64,000 nt of DNA from Achatina immaculata (lineage: Eukaryota > Mollusca > Gastropoda > Stylommatophora > Achatinidae). How positions within the stretch are numbered: position 1 is the first letter of the stretch; the number at the start of each line of letters is the position of its first letter. The stretch lies in NCBI GenBank assembly GCA_009760885.1, contig CM019710.1, forward strand, positions 3,415,133 through 3,479,132, in the 5' to 3' direction. Under the pieces are notes generated by a model. That model was given only the letters and a program-made list of their open reading frames with translations. It made no database searches and was not told the DNA's origin. Of this stretch, positions 12,901 through 23,229 are shown one piece after another. Made by a program: the position numbers and the translations under genes.

Positions 12901-15900
12901 ATGTAAGAATCTAAGGACCACCTACCACAGCAAACATAGGATAACAAAAGCAGGAAGTTATACCTCATGAAAAATACAAAATTCATCCTGGAGTAAAAAA
13001 AATTAAACAATTCCTCACAGAATCTATGTCTCACAGCATTTGTCTGTCATAGCCATGTAATGTGTTAATACCTTCACATTTCTAGGCCACTACATCATCT
13101 GAGGTAGGAGTGTGATGTGTTAGTACTTTCACATTTCTAGGCTACTACATCATCTGAGGTAGGAGTGTGATGTTTTAGTACCTTCACATTTCTAGGCCAC
13201 TACATCATCTGAGGTAGGGGTGTGATGTTTTAGTACCTTCACATTTCTGGGCCACTACAGCATATCTGAGGTAGGGGTGTGATGTTTTAGTACCTTCACA
13301 TTTCTGGGCCACTACAGCATCTGAGGTAGGAGTGTGATGTTTTAGTACCTTCACATTTCTGGGCCACTACAGCATATCTGAGGTAGGAGTGTGATGTTTT
13401 AGTACTTTCACATTTCTGGGCCACTACAGCATATCTGAGGTAGGAGTGTGATGTTTTAGTACCTTCACATTTCTGGGCCACTACAGCATCTGAGGTAGGA
13501 GTGATGTTTTAGTACCTTCACATTTCTGGGCCACTACAGCATATCTGAGGTAGGGGTGTGATGTTTTAGTACCTTCACATTTCTGGGCCACTACAGCATC
13601 TGAGGTAGGAGTGTGATTTTAGTACCTTCACATTTCTGGGCCACTACAGCATATCTGAGGTAGGAGTGTGATGTTTTAGTACCTTCACATTTCTGGGCCA
13701 CTACAGCATCTGAGGTAGGAGTGTGATGTTTTAGTACCTTCACATTTCTGGGCCACTACAGCATATCTGAGGTAGGAGTGTGATGTTTTAGTACCTTCAC
13801 ATTTCTGGGCCACTACAGCATCTGAGGTAGGAGTGTGATGTTTTAGTACCTTCACATTTCTGGGCCACTACAGCATATCTGAGGTAGGAGTGTGATGTTT
13901 TAGTACCTTCACATTTCTGGGCCACTACAGCATCTGAGGTAGGAGTGTGATGTTTTAGTACTTTCACATTTCTGGGCCACTACAGCATATCTGAGGTAGG
14001 AGTGTGATGTTTTAGTACCTTCACATTTCTGGGCCACTACAGCATATCTGAGGTAGGAGTGTGATGTTTTAGTACCTTCGCATTTCTGGGCCACTACAGC
14101 ATATCTGAGGTAGGAGTGTGATGTTTTAGTACCTTCACATTTCTGGGCCACTACAGCATATCTGAGGTAGGAGTGTGATGTTTTAGTACCTTCACATTTC
14201 TGGGCCACTACATCATATCTGAGGTAGGGGTGTGATGTTTTAATACCTTCACATTTCTGGGCCACTACAGCATATCTGAGGTAGGAGTGTGATGTTTTAG
14301 TACCTTCACATTTCTAGGCCACTACAGCATCTGAAGTAGGGCTGGTGGCACCTGTCCTCACCGCCTTCATTGTCCCAGGGAGGACACCTATTTTTTTGGA
14401 AGGTGGGTAAATCCAGTGCCAGCCATTCTGAAAGATTCTGTCCCAAGTCCGAAATCAAACTGGGGACCTTCTGATGAGTAAGCAAGTGCACTTACCACTA
14501 CACCATAGCAGAATCCTCCAAGAATATATGGCAGGATTTGGATAACACAATGGATAATGCCAGTATTTAAGTGCTTATAATCTTCTTGAATGCTGACTGA
14601 CCAGATTATACCACATAATCATCACTCAATCATATGTTTTGTGAACCTAAACTGTTTTTCTTTTTTGTCCAATGAAGGAAAACAATTGTTTTTTTTTCAA
14701 ATTTTCTGTACACTTTCGTTTTCTTTTCACTCTTATTATATTTTGTGAGAATAAACTGCACGAGTCAAGCAGTGAGCAAGAGTTCTTTGCCACAAGACAA
14801 CACAAACATGAGCTTCTTCAGCTCAGAGCATTCTCATTGTGGTCTTCTCTACAAAATCAATGGAGCTATATACTGGTGAAGTTCTACGATGATGGAAAGA
14901 AGAGAGAAAGGAAAGGTGAGAAGTAGCAATGAAAGAAAAGAGGGAGAAACTTCACCAGTGAAAGACAATCAGAACAATCCAATATTTTAGCAGAATGCCG
15001 TCTTCAAGGACAAAGCAGACAAAGATACATAACAAACTTCATGTATAACTCGCCGAGCGTATTCAATCTAGCACCATCCCATGTTTTATCACAGCCATCA
15101 TTACGATCATCATACAATCAGCCATAAAAGAGAAAATGATTAATGAAAGTAATCTCCACTTACTGTTGTTTTTGTGTCCTTTAAGCTTTGTATGGCAAAA
15201 TTCTGCTGCTCCATATTGAAGGACTGCTGGCTCAGCTGATCTCGCTGGTTTTCATACCTGCAGCACAAAGAAGGAAAAAAAATGGTTATCATCATCATAT
15301 CATCATCATCATCATTATCATTAGTTCCTATAATCTTGCCAGTCTCAATGATATTGATACCGGTAAAAGTTGAAACTCTCTTCTCTGTCATCATCATGCC
15401 ATAGGTTTTCACATATAACCAAGTGTCTGTACACTCACGCCTTACCAGAGTAACAATTAACATCACTGCTGTATCTAGACCAACCAGCAGCAGTAAGAAT
15501 AAATGGTGAAACAACAACTTGGTTTGACATAAAACAAGGGGTCCGTCAGGGGTGCATATTGTCGCCTTACTTATTTAACTTGTATACTGAAAATATAATG
15601 AGGAATGTTAGAGAAGATGTAGACAAAGAATATTACGATGCCATAACAACTGGAGGTTATGAAATACCAGAGATTAGATATGCTGATGACACAGTATTAC
15701 TGTCCACAACACAAAAAGGAATGCAAAAACTAATTATGTTGGTCCATAAAAACAATGAAGAGCAAAACTTATCTTAATGCGAATAAAACTAAATTGATGA
15801 CAACTGACAAAACAAATAAGGCAGCTGAAATATGTATCAATGAGGAAAAATTGGAAGAAGTGGAGAGTTTTGAATATCTTGGATCACTACTAACTAATAA

Positions 15901-18900
15901 TGGAGATACAATGAGGGAAATTAAAAGGAGGACATCTATCACTCTTCAGAAAGTAAAACAAATAAAGAATATGTGGAGAGGAGCAGACAGAACTATAAAA
16001 ATAAGATTTTTAAGGGCATGCATCTTTCCCATCGCAACATATGTCTGTGAGATCTTGACACTTAACAAAACAGCTGAGAAACACATAAATGCCTTTGAAT
16101 GTAAATGCTACAGAAGAGTTCTTCAAATATCATGAACACAAAAAGAACAAATATATCTATACTACAAGAACTTAATATTGAAGAAGGCTGGCTAGTAAAG
16201 AGGATTAAACAGAGAAAACTTAAATATTTTGGACACATTTCATGATAATCAAGAGAAGACCGTCTTGGAAGGGTACATAATGGGAGAAAGAAAGAGAGGA
16301 AGACCAAGGCAAAGATGGCTGCAAGACATCATTGATAATCTGCAAATCCCACCCACCAAGGAAAATATGGGCACCATATCATCCTCTAGTCTGCCTACAC
16401 ACCAATGAAAAAATGGGCACCATATTATCCTCTAGTGTGCCCACCCACCAAGGAAAATACAGGCACCATAACTTCTATATGTCTCAGTGGCATGGTACAG
16501 TGTTCTAGTATTGTGCACTAAGATCACTAATGGCATGGTACAGTTTTCTAGTATTGTGCACTAAGATCACTAATGACATGGTACAGTTTTCTAGTTCTGT
16601 GCACTGAGATCACTATTGGCATGGTACGGTTTTCTAGTTCTGTGCACTAAGACCACTAATGGCATGGTACAGTGTTCTAGTTCTGTGCATTAAGACCACT
16701 AATGGCATGGTACAGTGTTCTAGTTCTGTGCATTAAGACCACTAATGGCATGGTACAGTGTTCTAGTTCTGTGCATTAAGACCACTAATGGCATGGTACA
16801 GTGCTCTAGCTCTAGCACTAAGATGACTTACATGCGCTTCTGCTTGAGTACCCGCATTGCCTTTTGCTTGACCTGGTTCTGCGGAATAAATGAAAAAAAA
16901 CACAAAGTACTACATAATGTCATAATGCTAAAGCATGTGCACTCAGATATGTGTATGTCACTTCCCCTGTCTTCCTGGTACTGCAAGCTGGCATTCTTTG
17001 CAGCTGATGTAGTGAACGTGCTGCTGCTCAGCATCTTGACACTGGACTGACAGCAGGTCATGACGTTGGGCTGAAAGCGGACCGTAATGTTGGACTGAAA
17101 GCAAGTTATTAACAGCTAGCATACCACACACCCTGGACAGCAAAAATAACTAATGAAGAATGTAGGAGAAGAGCTGGAGAGACAACCTTGTCAAAAAGAT
17201 AAGAGAGAGACAATGTACTTTCATAGGACATGCAATGAGAAGAGGGGGCATTGAAAATATTATAACAACAGGAAAAATAGAAGGAAGAAGATCAAGAGGA
17301 AGACCAAGAGAAATGATACTGGACAGTCTGACGGGATGGTGTGAGAGGAGATCACCAACTGAGCTGATGGCCTGCATGAAGGATCGTGTACTCTGGAGAA
17401 GCATAATAGCCAACGCCAGTCGGCACGGCACATGATGATGATACCACACACAACACTGGCTATCTTTAGCCTCATCTGTTATGTGCTATGACGTACACGG
17501 ATTTGCAGACAGATATTCTCCACTTTCTGAGACTTCATGACCAACTTCTTTAACCAGGAAACCGTCACACGGTAAAATGACACTCTGAGAACCATGTAAA
17601 AGGTAAAGGAGGCCTCTAGGGGATACAGTGTTAATGCCCATACTTTCCTTGACCTGTCGGCACACTAGAGGGTGACGTGGTCAGCGTCACCTTTCCCAGC
17701 TCTAGAAGAGGCTGGGTGCTCACTTCTGCAGCTGGGTGACTGGGGTGCCTCTGGTTGGATTCAAACCCCTGACCTTCATTATGAGAGACTGGTGAACTAA
17801 ACACTGTGTCACTCGGGCACCCTTGAGAGCCATGTACCCATACATGGTGGGACCCAGGAGCTACTGCTCAGAATTAAAATGCTCTGACAAATGTCAGTCT
17901 CTGCAGACTCACAGCCTACTACTTCTAAGACTACTGTGGCATAGTGTAACTGCTTAAGAGGAGATTTTATTATTTAACATTGAAAAAACTCTTGCCTGCA
18001 ATTCATTTCTCTTAGTAATCACTACTCTAACCAACTACAGAGATACCAGCAAACCACAGTCTTCTACCTATGAGCTGGACACTGCAGACTTCTAGGCCAC
18101 CTCTATCTTTCACCTAAGAGCAGGACACTGCAGACTTCTAAGCCACCTCTATCTTTCACCTAAGAGCAGGACACTGCAGACTTTTAGGCCACCTCTATCT
18201 TTCACCTAAGAGCAGGACACTGCAGACTTCTAAGCCACCTCTATCTTTCACCTAAGAGCAGGACACTGCAGACTTTTAGGCCACCTCTATCTTTCACCTA
18301 AGAGCAGGACACTGCAGACTTCTAAGCCACCTCTATCTTTCACCTAAGAGCAGGACACTGCAGACTTCTAAGCCACCTCTATCTTTCACCTAAGAGCAGG
18401 ACACTGCAGACTTCTAAGCCACCTCTATCTTTCACCTAAGAGCAGGACACTGCAGACTTCTAAGCCACCTCTATCTTTCACCTAAGAGCAGGACACTGCA
18501 GACTTTTAGGCCATCTCTATCTCCTAAAAATATCACACACAAATGAGTGTCCCTGTGGCTTTGGGATCCAGATACCAGAGCACATCCTGCAAACCTGCCC
18601 AACCCACTCAAACCTCTGAGCATAGATATGGCCTCAGAGAGAAGAACTGAAAGAAAAACTATGGGACTCACACTCAAACCTCCAAGCACAGATCTGGCCT
18701 GAGAGAGAAGAACTGAAAGAAAAACTATGGGGCTCACACTCAAACCTCCAAGCACAGATATGGCCTCAGAGAGAAGAACTGAAAGAAAAACTGCGCGACT
18801 CCCACTCAAACCTGGAGAAGACAGCAGACTTCATCGGGGTGATGGGACTGCAGATTCAGCATGACCAACCTTCTTCGAACGCTTAAGAAGAAGAACTGTT

Positions 18901-19868
18901 CTAACTGCTCATCCACATAGACACTCCACAACTCTCTAAAAATTTCCACCCTATTTTGCATTTCTTCTTCATCTTCTCTTTATCTTCTTCTTCTTTTCTT
19001 ACTTGCTACAAAACAAAACAAAACAAAAAAAAAAAAAAGCTTTTCCACATAACAAAAACTAACAAATATCTTTGAGTGACCTACCTTTGCAGGTCCTTCT
19101 CGCATCTTCTTCATTTGATCCTTGTATTTCTTCAGCTCTGCATCTAACCGGGCGATTTTTTTGTCCAGTGATTCTCCTCTGCTGTCAATCTGTTGATTAT
19201 AAAAACCTGTAACATCTGCATTGCTACAATAATCAGCTTCATTTGCTGAAAACAGCTTCTCTTGCAGTTGATTCTACCAATATTTGATATGCACTAACAA
19301 AGAAAAAAACGAAAAGAAACATCTCAACTACACAAACAAAACAAAATAATATTTAAGCTTTTAGCTGTATCAAGCAATAACAATAACACACTGAAATATT
19401 CTTTATCTTGTTACTACTGCTTAGTGTGATATGACCTTTCTAGAACAGTGTATCTCTCATTGCCTCCTTGAATGCAATATGGTCTCCAACAAGTTGACCA
19501 GCATCTCTCTCACTGCCTCCCTGAATGTAATATGGTCTCCAACAAGTTGACCAGCATCTCTCTCACTGCCTCCCTGAATGCAATAATGGTCTCCAACAAG
19601 TTGACCAGCATCTCTCTCACTGCCTCTCTGAATGTAATAATGGTCTCCAACAAGTTGACCAGCATCTCTCAATGACACATTCAGACTGTCCGTGATGTCT
19701 TGAGACTACCTGTGGAGAGGCTGTCCCTTTTCTCTTTTGCCAGGCTCCAATGTTCCCTCTAAGGGTTTTCTGTCTGTGTGCAAAATGATTAGCTCATGTG
19801 CAAAAAAAAATATTGTGTGTGCATGTGTGCATAGTAACAATATGTGTGCATATATATGTATATATAGA

Positions 19869-19916
<48 letters not shown>

Positions 19917-22900
19917 GATATATGTATATATATATATATACACACAGACTGTAATGGTATGCAATTTAATAACAGGAAAGACCTGCAGTACTTTACAGAA
20001 AGTGGAAATTTATCTGCCTGTTTATTTTAATTATCCTCTATTCTCTGTGTGCCCACTTGCCTCGTCACGATTCTGCTACAGTACTACCTAAACTACGTGA
20101 TAAAAGACCAGTTGAAACATCAGATCCAAAGGTCACATCTCAACAAGAAAGAAACAGAGTAAAGGGAATACATGTACCATCTTTGTATTTTTCTTGATGG
20201 CAGTTATAGCACGGAGTAACATCACTGGCTAGCAAAATAGGATTTGAAATTAACAAGGACAAAACAAAAATAATGAAAATTCCCATTAATCAAAATGGAA
20301 AAATACACATAGAAGGAACAGATATTGAAGAAGTCAATCAATTTGCATACCTTGGCAGCTACATAGTCCAGGATGGTGACACCAGAAAGGAAGTTAGGAT
20401 CAGAATTGCAAAAGCAGCATCAATCTTCAAGAATCTTGAGAACGTATGGAATTCAAAAGTTATAAGCACAAAAACCAAGTTAATACTATTCAATTCAAAT
20501 GTAATATCCACCCTCATTTATGCATTCAAAAGCTGGAAAACAACTAAAGAAATAGACAAGAAATTAGACTCTTTTGAAAACTAATGCCTAAGGAAAATAC
20601 GTGGCATCAAGTGGAACGAATTCAAGAACAATGCAGAGATAAGACAGATGACTGAAAAATGTTTCATGGGTGATCAGGAAAAGGAGATGGACATGTGTCG
20701 GTCACTTGATGAGAAGAAATGATCAGAGAATCCCAAAACAAGGTATCAAGTGGAACACAACAGGCCGAAGAAAAAGAGGCAGACCGCGTGAAACTCTGAA
20801 GAGGACACTGTTAAGAAAGGCCAAATTAACAGGCATAAAATCCTTTGATGAGGTTGAAAGACTCGCCGAGGACAGGAAAAATTGGCGAACTACTTTGCGA
20901 GCCCTATGTGACGTTTAACGGCACGGGAAGGATATAAGATATAAGAGCATCTGGAAACTGGAAAATAAATGTGGCAGTTTTTTTTTTTTCACAGCTCCAA
21001 AAATTGTGTGCGCGGTACGATTTTTTTATGTGCTTACAAGGAAGAGTGCCGGGCACTGCGCCCTCTACTTTCAACCTCTCCGAGCTATCGTGTCTCTTGA
21101 TCTACTCAAATTATCCCAGTTTTCTAACTCTGGTGCGTTTACAAGTCAGTTTTCTGTGGCACCTAATCCCATCAATATCTGATTTTCTTTCTATCCGTGA
21201 TATTCTAAATGCCTTTCTATAGCATTTTATTTCAAATGCTGTTATTCTCCTATAACTGTATTACTATAATGTCTTACCAGTTCACATTTAAACTACTTCT
21301 CAGTTTTACAACAATGGCCATGTAAATCTGCTTGTACCCTGTGGACATACACACGACATACATCTGAGAAAGTTTTGAGAAAGCGATATGTTGCCAAATT
21401 AACAGAATATGTTTATGAACCATGTACCAAGTCTTTTCTCAGCATGACAACCATTGTATCCCTCTCTCTCTTTCCCCACCCCACTAATCTGTCAGAATGG
21501 CATCACACTTCACAAGTCTCAATTTAAAATGTCACAATATTTCCATCACACGCACTCCAAGATACAGCTTCCTGCAAATCACAACTGTCCCTTTTTTTCT
21601 AGTATTTTTTTTATTATAATTTTATGTATCATTAGTGTGAATTCATATTTTCTCTTATTTTTCTGTCTTTTTGTCCTGTATGTTCTTGTATGATGAAAGA
21701 GTAAAGTGAAACATCACAACTGTGTGATTGTTTATTAATAAAGTTGTCCTTAATTTTGTTTCAAATGGTTATTTTATTTCTTTGTGAAGTTCCGATCCTG
21801 CCTTCTCCTGTGCTCTGGTGTCTCGCAGTTGGCATGACCATGTTTACAGATGTCAGGTTTGAGGAGATATTAAAGTACTGCAATCTGTCATTACACAGAG
21901 ATTCATTATGGAGAATTTTAAGTCTATGTGAAATACCATCTAAAACTGTCAACATCATTAAGGACCTCTACAATGGATATGTTTGTGCAGTCAAGACAGA
22001 GAAGGGATGAGTGAATGGTTCCAGATTGAAATCGGCGTGAAACAAGGATGTATACTGTCTCCCTTGCTTTTTGGAATTGCCATAGACTTCATAATGAAAA
22101 AATGCTGCACAGGTAACACGGGTATTGACTGGGTACATGGGACCCAACTAGAAGATCTTGATTTTGCTGATGACATAACTCTTATCAGTAACAATGTGAA
22201 TTCCATGCAAGAAAAAACAGATATCCTGTCTTCACTGGCTAGCAAAATAGGATTTGAAATTAACAAGGACAAAACAAAAATAATGAAACTTCCCATTAAT
22301 CAAAATGGAAAGATACACTGCAGACATGATAGAAGGGACAGATATTGAAGAAGTCAATCAATTTGATTACCTTGGCAGCTACATAGACCAGGATGGTGAC
22401 ATCAGAAAGGAAGTTTGGATCAGAATTGCAAAAGCAGCATCAATCTTCAAGAATCTTGAGAACAGATGGCATTCAAAAGTTATAAGCACAAAAACCAAGT
22501 TAAGACTATTCAATTCAAATGTAATATCCACCCTCATTTAAGCATGCGAAAGCTGGAAAACAACTAAAGAAATAGAAAAGAAATTAGACTCTTTTGAAAA
22601 CAAATGCCTAAGGAAAATACTCAACATCAAGTGGAACGAATTCAAGAATAATGCAGAGATAAGACAGATGACTGAACAACAACCAGTCTCATGGGTGATC
22701 AGGAAAAGGAGATGGACATATGTTGGTCACTTGATGAGAAGAAATGATCAGAGAATCCCAAAACAAGCTATCAAGTGGAACACAACAGGCCAAAGAAAAA
22801 GAGGCAGACCATGTGAAACTCTGAAGAGGACATTATTAAGAGAGGCCAAATTAACAGGCATAAAATCCTTTGATGAGGTTGAAAGACTCGCCGAAGACAG

Positions 22901-23089
22901 GAAAAATTGGCGAACTACTTTTCGAGCCCTGTGTGACGTCTAACGGCACGGGAAGGATATAAGATAAGAATCTCATTGGCAATCATTGCCTACTTTCAAA
23001 CTAATTTTTTTTCTACTTACATTCGAAATACAATCATTCAGATTTGGAGGTGGCTCCTTAGGCTTTCCGCTCCCAAACAAACGGTTCAT
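3775..23089 (-). CDS. CHMP5: Charged multivesicular body protein 5 (ESCRT-III), spliced, C-terminal exon outside window
   Basis: Six coding exons on the minus strand join in frame: 23089-23021, 19189-19085, 16878-16832, 15257-15164, one copy of exon 5 (11160-11089, 9704-9633 or 8338-8267) and one copy of exon 6 (5731-5510 or 3996-3775). All donors are GT and all acceptors AG. The product starts [15 protein letters not shown] and carries the basic first helix, the QSFNMEQ segment, SLKDTKTT, and the acidic [13 protein letters not shown] helix typical of CHMP5. About 203 residues are visible against roughly 219 in vertebrate CHMP5, so a short last exon should lie left of base 1. Known role of the family: an ESCRT-III-associated Snf7-fold protein on endosomes that binds VTA1/LIP5 through its C-terminus to regulate VPS4. 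Exon 5 is present three times and exon 6 twice. The assignment is firm; the mature exon composition is not. Confidence 0.93.
4302..6036. repeat. 1735-bp tandem duplication, copy 2 (CHMP5 exon 6)
   Basis: Second copy; begins in G-rich satellite (4302-4770), then intron, exon 6 at 5510-5731 and the 56-bp array. Differences from copy 1 are mostly G-run lengths. Confidence 0.9.
5510..5731 (-). CDS. CHMP5: CHMP5 exon 6, copy 1 in transcript order
   Basis: Seventy-four codons, phase 0-0, beginning [20 protein letters not shown] and ending GAESSL before GTGAGT. It contains the acidic [19 protein letters not shown] region used in autoinhibition and partner binding. It appears identical to the exon at 3775-3996, 1735 bases away. 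Confidence 0.88.
5875..6318. repeat. 56-bp minisatellite
   Basis: Unit with GACTTCTTGAGGTCTGTAAG and TTCCTTTAAACTGTTG. A truncated array of the same family is at 4140-4301 in the other duplication copy. Confidence 0.93.
6437..7018. repeat. 39-bp minisatellite
   Basis: About 15 copies built on GTTTTGCTGAAGAGCTTCTC then TAGTGACTAAATG, with CGACC/TGACT variants. Confidence 0.93.
7151..7458. repeat. 22-bp minisatellite
   Basis: About 14 copies containing GTCCGTCAGTGTACTGATAG. The daughter array at 8694-8825 has eight fewer units, which accounts exactly for the length difference between the two duplication copies. Confidence 0.95.
7700..7990. repeat. 39-bp minisatellite
   Basis: Seven or so units built on GACTCGTCACATGTATCTAG and CTGCTGTTCTT. 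Duplicated at 9067-9357. Confidence 0.9.
8267..8338 (-). CDS. CHMP5: CHMP5 exon 5, third copy
   Basis: Same 24-codon exon with intact AG and GT sites. It differs from the others by one silent base (GTA for Val-1), showing that the copies have begun to diverge. It lies next to a 39-bp minisatellite that was duplicated with it. Confidence 0.8.
8489..8690 (-). mobile_element. RTE-like LINE family R2, 3' tail
   Basis: Minus-strand translation reads [18 protein letters not shown], then [19 protein letters not shown] and a stop, followed by a (TGAC)n tail. A short tandem-repeat tail is typical of RTE-clade LINEs. The 5' part was cut off by the duplication junction. Confidence 0.75.
8694..8825. repeat. 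22-bp minisatellite, short duplicated copy
   Basis: Six units of the GTCCGTCAGTGTACTGATAG family, contracted relative to 7151-7458. Confidence 0.92.
9067..9357. repeat. 39-bp minisatellite, duplicated copy
   Basis: Same family and unit order as 7700-7990, offset 1367 bases. Confidence 0.9.
9633..9704 (-). CDS. CHMP5: CHMP5 exon 5, middle copy
   Basis: Same 24-codon phase 0-0 exon with intact splice sites. Because the exon is symmetric, including it in addition to another copy would keep the frame but insert an extra 24-residue helix. Confidence 0.8.
9855..10530 (-). mobile_element. RTE-like LINE family R2 fragment, interrupted by a SINE
   Basis: Minus-strand tail with [40 protein letters not shown] and the RWLQDIV-type end, then (TGAC)n. 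A plus-strand SINE at 10168-10424 splits it. The uninterrupted counterpart is at 15483-16347. Confidence 0.8.
10168..10424 (+). mobile_element. tRNA-derived SINE (family A), 257 bp, with target-site duplication
   Basis: The 80-base head has a perfect 7-bp acceptor stem (GGGTGTC with GGCACCC), A box TGGCAAAGTGG and B box GGTTCAAATCC. The body ends ...GACAGGATTACCTTTTTT. An 11-bp target-site duplication AGTATGGATAT flanks it (10157-10167 and 10425-10435), inside an R2 LINE. Confidence 0.88.
10545..10800 (-). mobile_element. RTE-like LINE family R3, 3' end
   Basis: Minus-strand copy of the [16 protein letters not shown]...RALCDV tail seen at 22680-22960, with premature stops. Confidence 0.75.
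10800..10995. repeat. 37-bp minisatellite
   Basis: Unit CACTCAGAATAAAATGATGT plus GAAATATTTTATACAGT. Expanded copy at 12262-12508. Confidence 0.92.
11089..11160 (-). CDS. CHMP5: CHMP5 exon 5, copy nearest exon 4
   Basis: Twenty-four codons, phase 0-0, [18 protein letters not shown] through DQIE. The acceptor TTTTAG and donor GTAAGT are intact. The protein is identical to that of the copies at 9633-9704 and 8267-8338; only the first Val codon differs (GTG here and in the middle copy, GTA in the third). Confidence 0.85.
11311..11990 (-). mobile_element. RTE-like LINE family R2 fragment, duplicated copy
   Basis: Duplicate of 9855-10530 with the same nested SINE; not an independent insertion. 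Confidence 0.78.
11624..11880 (+). mobile_element. tRNA-derived SINE family A, duplicated copy
   Basis: Same insertion as 10168-10424, with identical flanks and target-site duplication, copied by the segmental duplication. Confidence 0.85.
12000..12255 (-). mobile_element. RTE-like LINE family R3, 3' end, duplicated copy
   Basis: Copy of 10545-10800 carried on the tandem duplication. Confidence 0.72.
12262..12508. repeat. 37-bp minisatellite
   Basis: About seven units of the CACTCAGAATAAAATGATGT family. Confidence 0.92.
12605..12900 (+). mobile_element. RTE-like LINE family R3, 3' end, plus strand
   Basis: Plus-strand reading contains [20 protein letters not shown] and a Cys-Gly-Val-stop end, followed by a degenerate (ATGTAAG)n tail. 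It faces the minus-strand R3 copies across the 37-bp array. Confidence 0.72.
13066..14335. repeat. 57/54-bp minisatellite
   Basis: More than 20 units with TTCTGGGCCACTACAGCATA and GGTAGGAGTGTGATGTTTTA. As 57 is a multiple of three, the minus strand stays open as a 19-residue repeat; this is fortuitous. The array ends exactly at a SINE. Confidence 0.95.
14336..14512 (-). mobile_element. tRNA-derived SINE-like element (third head type)
   Basis: On the minus strand an A-box-like TGGTGTAGTGGTAAGTGC and B-box-like AGTTTGATTTC head a roughly 175-base element. I could not define target duplications because the 57-bp array abuts it. Confidence 0.5.
14520..15160. other. CHMP5 intron 4, unique-looking sequence
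   Basis: AT-rich intron with no recognisable exon or element. Confidence 0.4.
15164..15257 (-). CDS. CHMP5: CHMP5 coding exon 4
   Basis: Completes the split Met, then encodes [17 protein letters not shown] and continues to SLKDTKTT, ending in phase 0 before GTAAGT. The acceptor is CTGCAG. This is the most conserved stretch of the family and confirms the gene identity. Confidence 0.95.
15483..16347 (+). mobile_element. RTE-like LINE family R2, RT fragment (pseudogene)
   Basis: Plus-strand reading gives [20 protein letters not shown], then [19 protein letters not shown], the catalytic YADDTVL and the thumb/tail [15 protein letters not shown]...CYRRVLQIS. It is broken by frameshifts and a Trp-to-stop change near 16133. 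It lacks its 3' end, which merges into SINE-tail sequence at about 16347. Confidence 0.85.
16347..16490 (+). repeat. SINE family A tail, repeated about three times
   Basis: Three imperfect copies of CAAGGAAAATATGGGCACC followed by ATATCATCCTCTAGT, both parts of the family A SINE 3' body (compare 10336-10375). The last copy runs straight into the 43-bp array. Confidence 0.7.
16488..16815. repeat. 43-bp minisatellite
   Basis: Units of CTAATGGCATGGTACAGTGT then TCTAGTTCTGTGCATTAAGA. It begins where the SINE tail (GTCTCAGTGGCATGGTACAG) ends and reaches to within 17 bases of the CHMP5 exon 3 donor. Confidence 0.92.
16832..16878 (-). CDS. CHMP5: CHMP5 coding exon 3
   Basis: Forty-seven bases encode [15 protein letters not shown] plus the first two bases of a Met codon. 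The acceptor is CGCAG and the donor GTAAGT. The split Met is completed by the first base of exon 4. It matches the second helix of CHMP5. Confidence 0.94.
17145..17436 (+). mobile_element. RTE-like LINE family R1, 3' end
   Basis: Reads [39 protein letters not shown] and [12 protein letters not shown], then a TGATGATGAT tail. The same tail ends the longer copies at 25496 and 27290. Confidence 0.85.
17599..17823 (-). mobile_element. tRNA-derived SINE family A, minus strand, with target-site duplication
   Basis: Minus-strand head GGGTGCCCGAGTGACACAG with B box GGTTTGAATCC. A 13-bp duplication TGAGARCCATGTA flanks it at 17586-17598 and 17824-17836. Confidence 0.85.
18086..18512. repeat. 46-bp minisatellite
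   Basis: Nine units of CTAAGCCACCTCTATCTTTC and ACCTAAGAGCAGGACACTGC. It abuts a LINE remnant that begins about 18530. Confidence 0.93.
18530..18886 (+). pseudogene. LINE C-terminal zinc-knuckle remnant with internal 66-bp triplication
   Basis: From 18548 the plus strand reads [18 protein letters not shown], then three repeats of a 22-residue block ([13 protein letters not shown]...SHSNLQAQ) and [15 protein letters not shown], ending at TAA 18884-18886. The CxCG...PEHILQ.CP and WP...L..KLWG pattern is the tail of LINE polyproteins downstream of RT. Two stops lie just after the knuckle. Confidence 0.65.
19085..19189 (-). CDS. CHMP5: CHMP5 coding exon 2
   Basis: Thirty-five codons, phase 0 at both ends, from [19 protein letters not shown] to KKMREGPAK. 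The acceptor is AACAG and the donor GTAGGT. It covers the first ESCRT-III helix (basic, membrane- and polymer-contacting). Confidence 0.94.
19452..19672. repeat. 53/54-bp minisatellite
   Basis: Four units of GGTCTCCAACAAGTTGACCA and CTCTCACTGCCTCCCTGAAT. Confidence 0.9.
19848..19942. repeat. (TA)n microsatellite with ATAGATATATG interruptions
   Basis: About 95 bases of alternating T and A with two symmetrically placed interruptions. Confidence 0.95.
20220..20950 (+). mobile_element. RTE-like LINE family R3, 3' fragment
   Basis: Plus-strand reading: [39 protein letters not shown], then [17 protein letters not shown] and [18 protein letters not shown]. Interrupted by one frameshift and stops; ends in a short (GATATAA)-type tail. 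Confidence 0.82.
20951..21775. other. CHMP5 intron 1 sequence between two LINE copies
   Basis: AT-rich; no exon or element recognised. The open frames here lack any family signature. Confidence 0.4.
21830..22970 (+). mobile_element. RTE-like LINE family R3, longer RT fragment
   Basis: Reads [20 protein letters not shown], then [32 protein letters not shown] (catalytic ADD), [19 protein letters not shown] and the same 3' end as the copy at 20220. Several frameshifts. It is 5' truncated within the RT domain. Confidence 0.85.
23021..23089 (-). CDS. CHMP5: CHMP5 coding exon 1
   Basis: Encodes residues 1-23 ([20 protein letters not shown] plus three more). The start ATG is at 23089-23087 and the donor after codon 23 reads GTAAGT, phase 0. 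The frame stays open upstream for about 29 codons, but the MNRLFG start is the conserved family start. An RTE-like LINE begins only about 140 bases upstream on the other strand. Confidence 0.93.
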
Positions 23090-23229
23090 CTTCTGATGCT
23101 GGCTGCGTACGGCTAAATTTTTAAAACAATAATCCACAAATCCGTGATTTTCTTTCAATCGTCCATGTTTGGACACAATCCACCATTGCTCTTCCTGTGT
23201 AGGGAGTAATCATTAAAATATTACTGGAC

